Source of the DNA: Phycisphaeraceae bacterium
GTDB taxonomy: Bacteria > Planctomycetota > Phycisphaerae > Phycisphaerales > SM1A02
DNA length: 64,000 nt
Assembly (NCBI GenBank): GCA_019636755.1
Contig: JAHBWZ010000003.1
Location: forward strand, 186,001-250,000
Direction of reading: 5' to 3'
Shown one piece after another: positions 45,836 through 53,949 of this stretch. A program made the translations under genes and the position numbers. The stretch's first letter is position 1. Each line of letters starts with the position of its first letter. The notes under the pieces are model-generated. The model was given only the letters and a program-made list of their open reading frames with translations. It was not told where the DNA came from and ran no database searches.

Positions 45836-46726
45836 ATGAACCGGAACCTGCTTCCCCTGGCCGCGACTCTCCTGCTCTGTATCGGTGCCGATGCACCAGC
45901 CTCCGGCGCACGTCAGTCACAGGATGTGAAGGCGGCCGACCAGGATCGGGCCGCCGCCGGACCCGCGCACCTCATCTCCCTCGAGTTCCCGGGCGGGCCG
46001 CTCCGCGCGTACATCCGTGCCCTCGAGCGTGCCGTTCCCACCGCGAGCATCGCGCTCTCCATTGACGACGAGGAGGCGATCCTGCCCTCGATCACCCTCC
46101 GCAACGTCGGGCTCAGCGGCGCCCTCGCGGTCCTGGACCAGACGGAGATCCAGTCCCCGGCGGGCGTCCACCGGATCGCGATCCGGCACATCACCGATTC
46201 CAACGACGGGCTGTCGATCCAGGTCCGGCAGGTGCTGCACCGGCCGTCCGCCCCCCCGCCGGCGGCCGGGGCGCGCGGCCAGATCTCACCCGCGCGCCTG
46301 TCCGGGCCGGAGGTCGTCTTCCGCGCCTGGCCGCTGCGTCTCTACGCGGAGCATGCGCCGGTGGAGGAACTTCTCGCCGTGGTCGAGGCCGCCGCCCTAT
46401 TCGCGGATGAGCGATCGGAGCAGCACACGGAACTGCGGTACCACGAGCCGACGAAGATGCTGTTCGTCCGCGGCCTTCCGGACCGCATCCGCCTCATCGA
46501 GGAGACGATCGACCTGGCGATCGCCTCCAGCCCGGCCGTCGCCGAAGGTCGCGCGGCACGACGGCGCGCGGAGGAGGCGGCGGCCGCGGAGCCCCGGATC
46601 GCCGAACTCCAGGCGCGGATCGCGGCGCTCGATGAGACCGTGGCGAGGCTCCATGCCGAGGTGACGGACTGTCTCACCCGGCTGCGCCGGCACGAGACGG
46701 CTGCGGAGTCCGCCCCGCGCGACTGA
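45836..46726 (+). CDS. Secreted protein with STN-like domain and coiled coil, upstream of an ECF sigma factor
   Basis: A 296-residue protein with signal peptide MNRNLLPLAATLLLCIGADA. Residues ~45-100 (LISLEFPGGPLRAYIRALER, LPSITLRNVGLSGALAVLD) fit a secretin/TonB short N-terminal (STN-like) fold; a second similar unit lies at ~160-220. The last ~45 residues are a Glu/Ala/Arg coiled coil (IAELQARIAALDETVARLHA). AAGGAG precedes the ATG. The next gene, an ECF sigma factor, starts 19 bp later, so the protein is likely a sensor, a target or simply co-expressed; the role is not shown. Confidence 0.7.
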   Translation: MNRNLLPLAATLLLCIGADAPASGARQSQDVKAADQDRAAAGPAHLISLEFPGGPLRAYIRALERAVPTASIALSIDDEEAILPSITLRNVGLSGALAVLDQTEIQSPAGVHRIAIRHITDSNDGLSIQVRQVLHRPSAPPPAAGARGQISPARLSGPEVVFRAWPLRLYAEHAPVEELLAVVEAAALFADERSEQHTELRYHEPTKMLFVRGLPDRIRLIEETIDLAIASSPAVAEGRAARRRAEEAAAAEPRIAELQARIAALDETVARLHAEVTDCLTRLRRHETAAESAPRD

Positions 46727-46745
46727 CTGACGGCATCCCGGAGCC

Positions 46746-47294
46746 ATGCGCGTGACGGATGATGACGCGAGAGCACTCAGCCGCGCGATCGGACTCGGTG
46801 ACACCGAGGCGTTCGCGCGGCTGTATCGCGCGTGGTACGCGCCGCTGCTCATGCTCATCCGCCGGTCGTGCGGCCGCGACGATGCCTTCGCCCACGACGT
46901 CCTCCACGATGCCATGCTGGACGTGATCCGAGCCATGCCCGAACTGCCCCATGCCGGCGCGCTCGACGCGTGGCTCCGTCGCGCGGTGCTGCACCGCGCG
47001 CTCGACCACCTGCGCAGAGAACGCCGCCGGTTCGACCGCGAACGCGGCCGCGATCTGCCCGGAGGCGACCCACGGGCAGACGGAATCGAGCGGCAGGAAG
47101 CCGTGCAGCGGATGCTCGACGGGATCGACCAGGAGTCCCGTGGTCTCCTCATGCTGCGGTTCGGACATGGCCGCGCGCTCGATCGCATCGCGCGGTCGAT
47201 CGGACTCTCCGGCAGCGCCGTCGACGGTCGCATCCGGCGCGCGGTCGCCGCGCTCAGGTCCGGCACCCCGACGGAGGGTCATCCCGATGCATGA
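46746..47294 (+). CDS. ECF-type RNA polymerase sigma factor
   Basis: A 182-residue sigma-70 family protein. Region 2 is visible as FARLYRAWYAPLLMLIRRSC and AFAHDVLHDAMLDVIRAM. Region 4 is a helix-turn-helix: IDQESRGLLMLRFGHGRALD followed by IARSIGLSGSAVDGRIRRAV. ECF factors direct RNA polymerase to a small regulon, usually held in check by a membrane anti-sigma factor. The gene overlaps the start of the next gene by 8 bp, consistent with a sigma/anti-sigma pair. Confidence 0.88.
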   Translation: MRVTDDDARALSRAIGLGDTEAFARLYRAWYAPLLMLIRRSCGRDDAFAHDVLHDAMLDVIRAMPELPHAGALDAWLRRAVLHRALDHLRRERRRFDRERGRDLPGGDPRADGIERQEAVQRMLDGIDQESRGLLMLRFGHGRALDRIARSIGLSGSAVDGRIRRAVAALRSGTPTEGHPDA

Positions 47295-47781
47295 ACACCG
47301 TCAGACCATGGTCCCCACCGGCCCGCTTCCGCCGGCCGGGGAATCGCTGCTCGATGCACTGCTGGCGTCGATGCGTGCCCATCATGCGGCGCGGCGCCGG
47401 CGCCGGCGCGCCCGTGCGGCGGCGATGCTCCTCGCGGCGAGCGGCACGGCGCTGGCCGCGATCGTGCCGGCGACAACGACGACACGAGGACCGGCCGGTC
47501 CCGGGGAGGCTCCCCCGGTCCTGGTCGAGGCCGCGCCGGACCCGGCGCCCTTGGTGCACCCGGAGATGCACCCGGTGGCGCCCGTCAATCATGTCGCGGC
47601 GTGGACGCCGGCACGCATCTCGGTCGACGCGCGCACAAGCGACTCCATCCCGCGCCTGGACGACGAGGCGCTGCTCGATCTGCTGGAGTCCATGGGCCGC
47701 CCGACCGGTCTCATCCGCATCGGAGACCGCGTCCTGCTGGCGGACGAGGTCTCGCTCGCCGCGCCCGCTCCGACGGGCTGA
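47287..47781 (+). CDS. Short membrane-anchored protein, possible anti-sigma factor
   Basis: A 164-residue protein. Arg-rich cytoplasmic N-terminus ([20 protein letters not shown]), one hydrophobic segment near residue 50 (MLLAASGTALAAIVP) and a C-terminal part ending LDDEALLDLLESMGRPTGLI then RIGDRVLLADEV. It overlaps the sigma gene by 8 bp. The layout (short cytoplasmic segment, one membrane pass, exported domain) fits an anti-sigma regulator, but no zinc-type anti-sigma motif is seen. Classification is by context. Confidence 0.6.
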   Translation: MHEHRQTMVPTGPLPPAGESLLDALLASMRAHHAARRRRRRARAAAMLLAASGTALAAIVPATTTTRGPAGPGEAPPVLVEAAPDPAPLVHPEMHPVAPVNHVAAWTPARISVDARTSDSIPRLDDEALLDLLESMGRPTGLIRIGDRVLLADEVSLAAPAPTG

Positions 47782-47862
47782 GGCCATGGGCCGCGCGAGC
47801 GCGGTCTGCCGTCGACGGCCGCGCCATGGACGGCGCGGGCCGCCGGAGCCGGGCGCCGGTGC

Positions 47863-49218
47863 TCAGGACGGCCCGATGATCTCGCCCCGGCACGCGCCGA
47901 AGCCGATGGTGACCCAGCCGTCGCGCCTGCAGAAGCCACGCATGATCACCTCGTCTCCGTCGGCCAGGAACGTCCGCGCCGAGCCGTCGGGAAGCGTCAG
48001 CGGCTCCGTGCCGCGCCAGGTCCGTTCCAGCAGGCAGCCGCGCGACCCCGCGTCCGCGCCGGACACCGTCCCGGAGCCCAGCAGGTCACCGGGGCGCAGA
48101 TTGCATCCGGTCGAGGTGTGGTGCGCCAGCATCTGCGAGAACGACCACCACATGTCCCTGAACGATCCCCGGCTGACGAGCATCGGCGCCATCCCCTGCG
48201 CCCGCATGGCGCGGGAGGCGATCAGCACCTCCAGCGTGATGTCGACGCCGGCGCTCGAGGCGGCGCCGTCCGCGTGCCGGAGATAGGGAAGCGGCTCCGG
48301 ATCGTCCGCGGCGCGCGCCGTCAGCGGGCAGCGGAACGGGCGCAGCGCCTCCATCGTCACGATCCACGGAGAGACGGTCGTCGCGAAGTTCTTGGCGTTG
48401 AAGGGGCCCAGCGGCTGGTACTCCCACTTCTGCACGTCGCGCGCCGACCAGTCGTTGACGAGGCAGAGGCCGAAGATGTGCGCCTCCGCTTCCGCCGCGG
48501 TCAGTCGCGAGCCCAGCGGATTCCCGGGGCCGACGAATGCGCCGACCTCCAGTTCGTAGTCCAGGAGCCGTGACGGCGCGTCGATCGGCGGTTCGCCGTC
48601 GACCGGGCACACCTGTCCGCGCGGGCGCACGATCGGCCGCCCGCTGATCACGATGGAGCTGGCACGCCCGTGATACCCGACCGGAAGGTGCTTCCAGTTC
48701 GGCATGAGCGGATTGTCCGGCCGGAACATCGAGCCCACGTTCGTGGCGTGGTGGATCGAGCAGTAGAAGTCCGTGTAGTCGCCGATCCGCATCGGCACAT
48801 CGAACTCCGCTGCATCCTGCGGAACGACCAGGCTCGACCGCGCGGTGCGGTCGTCCCGCAGGCGGGCGTTCCCGGTGCTGAGGAGATCGCCCGTCGCCGC
48901 GCGCAGTCGGGACCATGCCGCCGGCCCGAGTGCCGCCAGCGCGTTGAGCGCCGGCGCCTGCAGCGCCTCGGTCACCTCCGCGCCGGCGGCACCAAGCATG
49001 CCTGACCGCGCCGCGCCGGCCAGGTCCAGGATTTCCCGGCCGATGGCGGTCCCGATCCGGAACGTCTCGGCGCTGCCCGCGCGACGGAAGACCCCGAGCG
49101 GCAGATTCTGGATCGGAAATGATGTCTCCGCGTCGTCCGCCGATTCCACCCACGATCGGCGTGCGGGGTCGAGCGTGGGATCGCGGGACGGATCGAGTCG
49201 GGTGGTGTCAGCGGTCAT
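47863..49218 (-). CDS. fahA: Fumarylacetoacetase
   Basis: A 451-residue hydrolase that cleaves fumarylacetoacetate to fumarate and acetoacetate, the last step of tyrosine degradation. Conserved blocks are DYTDFYCSIHHATNVGSMFR (calcium/substrate site), LDYELEVGAFVG (metal-binding Glu) and VNDWSARDVQKWEYQPLGPF plus NFATTVSPWIVTMEALRPF. Length fits the family (~420). The ATG at 49218 lies inside the end of the upstream gene, an 11-bp overlap, so the two are co-translated. It converges with the sigma-factor genes. Confidence 0.93.
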   Translation of the reverse strand: MTADTTRLDPSRDPTLDPARRSWVESADDAETSFPIQNLPLGVFRRAGSAETFRIGTAIGREILDLAGAARSGMLGAAGAEVTEALQAPALNALAALGPAAWSRLRAATGDLLSTGNARLRDDRTARSSLVVPQDAAEFDVPMRIGDYTDFYCSIHHATNVGSMFRPDNPLMPNWKHLPVGYHGRASSIVISGRPIVRPRGQVCPVDGEPPIDAPSRLLDYELEVGAFVGPGNPLGSRLTAAEAEAHIFGLCLVNDWSARDVQKWEYQPLGPFNAKNFATTVSPWIVTMEALRPFRCPLTARAADDPEPLPYLRHADGAASSAGVDITLEVLIASRAMRAQGMAPMLVSRGSFRDMWWSFSQMLAHHTSTGCNLRPGDLLGSGTVSGADAGSRGCLLERTWRGTEPLTLPDGSARTFLADGDEVIMRGFCRRDGWVTIGFGACRGEIIGPS

Positions 49219-50155
49219 GGTCGGCGGGCGGCAGCATCGCCATCGCGCGCAGATCGGCGCGAGGCTCATCGAAGGAGCAGGATCCGAAACTGTTCATCAG
49301 CGACATCCGCATCGCGTCGATCGCATCCGCGTGGATCGAGCGGCCCGCGATCAGCGCGTCCTCGTCACCGAACTCGAAACGATGCGGATCGGCAAGGCGC
49401 AGCACGTCGACCAGCCTCGCCGGGTCCTCCTCACCCCCGTGCGCCAGCAGCGCCGCCGCGAGGACCCCGAGGAAGCCGTGCGCGGGACACCCCGCGTGCG
49501 GATCGAGGTTCGGCAGCGGATGGTGCAGCCCGGCCGTCGCCTTGAACGGAACCTCCGCGCGGGCCACGTCCAGGATGAACCGCGCGACCTGCTCCGCGGA
49601 GGGGAACAGGTCGGCCGTCATGCCGCCGGTCCGGATCTTCGCGCCGGCATCCGATCCGGCGAGCACCGCGATGTGACCGCGCGTGTCGGTCTTCATCACG
49701 GGCAGTTCGAAGAACGGGAAGAGTTCATCCGGGATGAGATCCAGCGCGTCATCGATCGCGGCGGGCTCGGCGCCGACCAGTTCGATCTGGTCGATGACCG
49801 CCGCCCCGGCCTCAACGGATCCGTGGCGCTCATTGAACGCGAGCACGCTCTCGAGGTCGGCACGAAGGCCGTCGGATCCCGCCGGCGCGCAGAGCGCGGA
49901 GATGAACCACGGCTCATCGCTCTCCCGGTCCGGGAGGCAGGCGCCCGCCACCGACTCGAACTCCGCCAGTCGTCCGACCGGAACGATCAGTCGTCCGAGC
50001 ATCCACGCATCCGGACCGTCCAGCCAGGACGCGTGATTGCGCACCGTGGTGGCCATGTCCAGCTTCGCAGGCGGAAAGAGCCCCGCGTAGTCGACCAGGT
50101 TCCGCAGGAGTTCCCGCAGGGTCCGCGGCGTGACGTCGGCCGAGGAGATCGCCAT
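49208..50155 (-). CDS. Conserved uncharacterised protein overlapping fahA
   Basis: A 315-residue soluble protein beginning MAISSADVTPRTLRELLRNL. Strong motifs are DYAGLFPPAKLDMATTVRNH, WMLGRLIVPVGRLAEFE and GAKIRTGGMTADLFPSAEQV with FKATAGLHHPL. I recall similar proteins in many bacteria without assigned function; that is not checked here. AAGGAG precedes the ATG. It lies between gltX and fahA on the minus strand and overlaps fahA by 11 bp, so it may take part in tyrosine catabolism or feed that step, though neither is shown. Confidence 0.7.
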   Translation of the reverse strand: MAISSADVTPRTLRELLRNLVDYAGLFPPAKLDMATTVRNHASWLDGPDAWMLGRLIVPVGRLAEFESVAGACLPDRESDEPWFISALCAPAGSDGLRADLESVLAFNERHGSVEAGAAVIDQIELVGAEPAAIDDALDLIPDELFPFFELPVMKTDTRGHIAVLAGSDAGAKIRTGGMTADLFPSAEQVARFILDVARAEVPFKATAGLHHPLPNLDPHAGCPAHGFLGVLAAALLAHGGEEDPARLVDVLRLADPHRFEFGDEDALIAGRSIHADAIDAMRMSLMNSFGSCSFDEPRADLRAMAMLPPADHDR

Positions 50156-50172
50156 CCCGACACTCCTTCCGT

Positions 50173-51846
50173 TCAGGCCGTCGCCTGCTGCGTAATGGCG
50201 GGCAGGTGTTCGAGGAAGCGCCGCAGCCGGGCCAGGGTCGAGGCGCGGCCCAGCATCACGAGCGTCACGTCGATCGGCGGGCTCACCGTCGTCCCCGTCA
50301 CGGCCACGCGGATGGGCTGTGCCACCTTCCCGAGCTTGCCCTCCGCGTGCTGCGCGGCACAGAGTGCCAGCGCCGCGGCGATCGACTCCGCGTCCCACGA
50401 CGCCGCGGACGCCAGCGCGTCATGCGCCGCCCTGACCAGCGTCTCCGGATCGGCGCCGAGGGCCTTCCGCACGGCGCGATCTGCACCGTACACGATCGCA
50501 TCATCCGCGATGACAAGGAACTGGCAGAGCCGGAACGGCTCCTCGAGCGTCCGGCACCGCTCGTGATTCGCCGTCGCGAAGAGGCGGAAGCCGGCGTCGT
50601 CCAGCCGCGCCAGGAACGCCGGATGGAACGCCGCCGCGTGCCCGCGGAGCGCCGCCTCGAACGAACCCGACCCCATGCCCTGGATCGCGTCGAGATTGAA
50701 CGCCTTCAGTTTCTCCCGGTCGAAACGGGCATTCGACCGGCCGATCCGGTCGAGGCTGAATCGCTCGACCAGGAACGACATCGAGAACTTCTCGATGTCC
50801 CCGCCCGGCGACCAGCCCAGCAGCGACAGGTAGTTGACCAGGACACCCGGCAGGTACCCCGCCCGGCGGAAATCGTCGACGTTGATCTCGGGAAGCTCGA
50901 CGCCGAGTTCCTCCGCCAGCGCCACCGCGGAATCCAGGTCGAGCTGCCGCTCATTCTCCGAGAGCCACGTCCGGAACAGTTCTGCCGGGATGGACCGCGC
51001 TCCGGTGACGCCGCGGTCCCGGACGGCGGCACGCAGCGCGCGATCCCTGTCACGCTTGGACATCTTCGATCCGTCGGCATTGAAGATGAGCGGAAGGTGA
51101 CCGTACACCGGCCGGCGGTACCCGAGGGCGTCCTGCAGCAGCACGTGCCGCGGCGTGTTGTACAGGTGCTCCTGCGCGCGCAGGACATGGGTCACGCCCA
51201 TGGCCTCGTCATCGACGACGACCGCGAAGTGGTAGGTCGGGAAGCCATCCGCCTTGCGGATCACGAAATCGTCGAGTTCTCCGGGCGGAATGCGCACCTC
51301 GCCGAGGACCTGGTCCTGGACCACGATCTCCCGGTCATCCGGAACGCGCAGCCGGACGACGTGCGGCCGACCCTCGGACAGCCAGGTCGCCGCATCCCGG
51401 TCGCTCACCGCCAGCGCCGCGCGGTCATAGCGATACGGCACGTTCGCCGTCCGCGCCGCCTGGCGCTTCGCCTCGAGTTCGTCCGGCGTCTCGAAGGCGC
51501 GATAGGCGTGGCCGCCGGCGATCAGCCGCTCGATCTCGCGGGCATAGAGATCCAGCCGCTGCGACTGGAAGTACGGTCCGGCACTGCCGCCGCCGCGACC
51601 CTCGAACTCGGGCCCCTCGTCCCAGTCGATGCCGAGCCACGCCAGGTCCGCGAGGAATGCCAGGCCCGCGGCCTCCGACGACCGCCGCTGGTCCGTGTCC
51701 TCGATCCGCAGCATGAAGACGCCGCCGTGATGCTTCGCGAACGCCCAGTTGAACAGCGCGGTGCGCGCCCCCCCCACGTGCAGGTGCCCCGAAGGGCTGG
51801 GGGCGAACCGCGTTCGCACGACTTCGGCTCCGGGCGTGGGGCACAT
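50173..51846 (-). CDS. gltX: Glutamyl-tRNA synthetase with an inserted segment
   Basis: A 557-residue class I synthetase, longer than the usual ~470-500. The HIGH-type motif is PSGHLHVGGARTALFNW at the start. The KMSKR-type motif is SKMSKRDRDRALR (nt 51048-51068). Between this and RAGYLPGVLVNYLSLLGW there are about 59 residues where about 10-14 are usual; the insertion includes SENERQLDLDSAVALAEELG. The C-terminal anticodon-binding domain looks complete. It charges tRNA-Glu and in organisms lacking GlnRS can also load tRNA-Gln. It is 17 bp upstream of the uncharacterised fahA partner. Confidence 0.93.
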   Translation of the reverse strand: MCPTPGAEVVRTRFAPSPSGHLHVGGARTALFNWAFAKHHGGVFMLRIEDTDQRRSSEAAGLAFLADLAWLGIDWDEGPEFEGRGGGSAGPYFQSQRLDLYAREIERLIAGGHAYRAFETPDELEAKRQAARTANVPYRYDRAALAVSDRDAATWLSEGRPHVVRLRVPDDREIVVQDQVLGEVRIPPGELDDFVIRKADGFPTYHFAVVVDDEAMGVTHVLRAQEHLYNTPRHVLLQDALGYRRPVYGHLPLIFNADGSKMSKRDRDRALRAAVRDRGVTGARSIPAELFRTWLSENERQLDLDSAVALAEELGVELPEINVDDFRRAGYLPGVLVNYLSLLGWSPGGDIEKFSMSFLVERFSLDRIGRSNARFDREKLKAFNLDAIQGMGSGSFEAALRGHAAAFHPAFLARLDDAGFRLFATANHERCRTLEEPFRLCQFLVIADDAIVYGADRAVRKALGADPETLVRAAHDALASAASWDAESIAAALALCAAQHAEGKLGKVAQPIRVAVTGTTVSPPIDVTLVMLGRASTLARLRRFLEHLPAITQQATA

Positions 51847-51982
51847 GGGCCGGATCATACCGGGGCGCCACCGCCCGACGCGCGTCCGGGCCGCGCTCGT
51901 CGTCACGCCCGCGGAATGCCCGCCATCCGACGGCCCGTGCGCTTCGACGCGCCCGGTCCGGCGGGTGCAGGACGCGGTCCGC

Positions 51983-52912
51983 TCATGCCGCGACGCCTCC
52001 ATCCGGCGTGCGCCGTCGCAGGGATCTCCAGAGGCGCCGCGCCGGGCTCGAGCACGCGTAGATCGTGCATCCGAGCGCCAGCGTCTCCTGGAACCACCAC
52101 AGCGCAAAGACGAGCGGAATGATGATGCGCGCGATGTACGCGAAGCTGCGCGGACCGTGCAGGTACCGATTGACCAGGTGCACGTACGGGAGTGACGACA
52201 CCATCGCGATCGCGCAGAGGAGCGCCACCGCGGGCACGCCAAGGGCCGTGATCCGGTCCAGCGACAGCGTGAAATCGCCGGGGAGCGGTCGCGGCTTGTA
52301 CAGCCATCGTTCATGAAGCAGGACGAGAGAAACGACGGTCCCGGCCGCGGCCGGCGACGGCAGCCCGCGGAAGACGCGATGATCCTCGGCCGCGGCGGAC
52401 GGCGTCTCCACGTTGAACCGCGCCAGGCGCAGCGCCGTGCAGCAGACGTAGACGGCGGCCACCGCCCAGGCGGCGCGGGCGAGCGTCGAATCCGCCTCCG
52501 GACCGAGCAGATGTCCGCCCTCTTCCAGCGGGTCCGCCCCGGCATAGTGGCTGACCAGCCGGAGCATCAGGAACGCCGGCGCGATTCCGAAGGTGACGAG
52601 GTCCGCCAGCGAATCGAGCTGGGCGCCGATCGCGGAGGTCGATCGCACCAGGCGCGCGATCGTGCCGTCGATCGCATCGAGGAACATGCCGAGGAAGATG
52701 AGCGCCCCGGCGACGGTCAGCGTGGACCAGCCCCACCGCGTGGTGAGGTCCATCGGCCTGGATGCGAAATGTATCGCCGCGAAGCCGGCGACCAGGTTGC
52801 CGAGCGTGACAAGCGTCGGCATGACCGAGAGCGGCGGCAGCGGGCGACGCATGAGCCGCGTCCGCCGACCGGCACGATGACGCTCCACCCTCGGCCGCAC
52901 GGCGCGCTTCAT
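51983..52912 (-). CDS. pssA: CDP-diacylglycerol--serine O-phosphatidyltransferase
   Basis: A 309-residue membrane enzyme of the CDP-alcohol phosphatidyltransferase family. The signature is DAIDGTIARLVRSTSAIGAQ then LDSLADLVTFG, fitting D-G-x2-A-R-x8-G-x3-D-x3-D. Several hydrophobic helices follow. It makes phosphatidylserine, precursor of phosphatidylethanolamine. The ATG at 52912 overlaps the lipoprotein gene stop (ATGA). It closes the envelope operon; gltX begins 136 bp further on. Confidence 0.9.
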   Translation of the reverse strand: MKRAVRPRVERHRAGRRTRLMRRPLPPLSVMPTLVTLGNLVAGFAAIHFASRPMDLTTRWGWSTLTVAGALIFLGMFLDAIDGTIARLVRSTSAIGAQLDSLADLVTFGIAPAFLMLRLVSHYAGADPLEEGGHLLGPEADSTLARAAWAVAAVYVCCTALRLARFNVETPSAAAEDHRVFRGLPSPAAAGTVVSLVLLHERWLYKPRPLPGDFTLSLDRITALGVPAVALLCAIAMVSSLPYVHLVNRYLHGPRSFAYIARIIIPLVFALWWFQETLALGCTIYACSSPARRLWRSLRRRTPDGGVAA

Positions 52913-53949
52913 CCGCCACCTCGCGGGGCGACCGTCGCGAGATCTGCGATCCGCGGCCGCAGCAGGACGATCTCGCGCACGGGCGACGAGGCGCGCGGCG
53001 AGAACAGCAGCCGCCCCAGTGTCCGCCGCGATCCCGCGGGATCCGGCGACCGTGCCGATCCGTCCTCGTCCGGCACCGCGCCGGTCACGCGCTCGCGCGC
53101 CGCGTCCGCGCCGTCCGGGTCGGGGACCGGCGTGATCGTCGCGTACAGCGGTGCACGGCCTGCGGGCGGAAGCACGGCGTCCGCGTCCCAGACGTCGTCC
53201 TCCCGGACCACGGTCAGCAGGAGCGCCTCGCCCGCGTCGAGCATCAGTTCCGCGCGCAGCGGCAGGAACGGACGGCGCCGCTTCGATCGCGCCGCCGGCA
53301 GCAGTTCGACGGAGGCGCCCGCCGGTTCGAACTCCGGAACCAGTTCGACCTGGAGTCTCGGGCCGTCCTCCATCGGCATCGTCCACGCGCGCACGAGCAG
53401 GCGGAACTCGCCGGGGGGAAACGGCCGCGCCGTGCCGTCCAGGTCCACCGGACCCTCGCGCCCGAGGAGGCCGAGGGCGATCGGTCGCCAGTCCGGCGCC
53501 TCCCCGTGCCATGTGGCGGCATCGCGCTCGACCTCGCCGAACTCCGCCAGGAGCGGCACGATCGACGACTCCGCGATGCGCAGGAGACGGACCCCGGCGG
53601 CGTCCAGCGGGGCGTGGATCACCGCGGCGGATGCGGCCGGATCCGCGTCGCGGCGCGCGGCGCGACTGAGCAGCACGGGGATCCGGCGGGGATCGTCCGC
53701 AACCCGCAGGATCTGCACCAGCAGCCCCGACTCGGCGTGGGCGAATCGCGCCGCGGGATCGGCGACGGTGAGCGGGTCCGGCGCGGATCGCCCCGCGCCT
53801 GCGGCGCGCGTCCCGGCGTCGGAGGCGCAGCCGGACACCGACAGCATCGCGGGCAGGAGCAGGCACCGCGCGACGCGCGTCCGTCGACCCCGGCCGCGCG
53901 GGCGCGAACCGTCGCGCCGCTTGCGGGTCGACCGGACGGCCGCGCTCAC
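52909..53949 (-). CDS. Uncharacterised predicted lipoprotein
   Basis: A 346-residue protein starting with GTG, overlapping the LOG-gene stop (GTGA) and overlapping pssA at its own end (ATGA). An Arg-rich start precedes a lipobox LSVSGC with Cys at residue 41, predicting lipid attachment. The rest is beta-rich (AELMLDAGEALLLTVVREDD, REIVLLRPRIADLATV). No family recognised. Coupling to the Mla and pssA genes suggests a role in the cell envelope. Confidence 0.65.
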   Translation of the reverse strand: MSAAVRSTRKRRDGSRPRGRGRRTRVARCLLLPAMLSVSGCASDAGTRAAGAGRSAPDPLTVADPAARFAHAESGLLVQILRVADDPRRIPVLLSRAARRDADPAASAAVIHAPLDAAGVRLLRIAESSIVPLLAEFGEVERDAATWHGEAPDWRPIALGLLGREGPVDLDGTARPFPPGEFRLLVRAWTMPMEDGPRLQVELVPEFEPAGASVELLPAARSKRRRPFLPLRAELMLDAGEALLLTVVREDDVWDADAVLPPAGRAPLYATITPVPDPDGADAARERVTGAVPDEDGSARSPDPAGSRRTLGRLLFSPRASSPVREIVLLRPRIADLATVAPRGGG

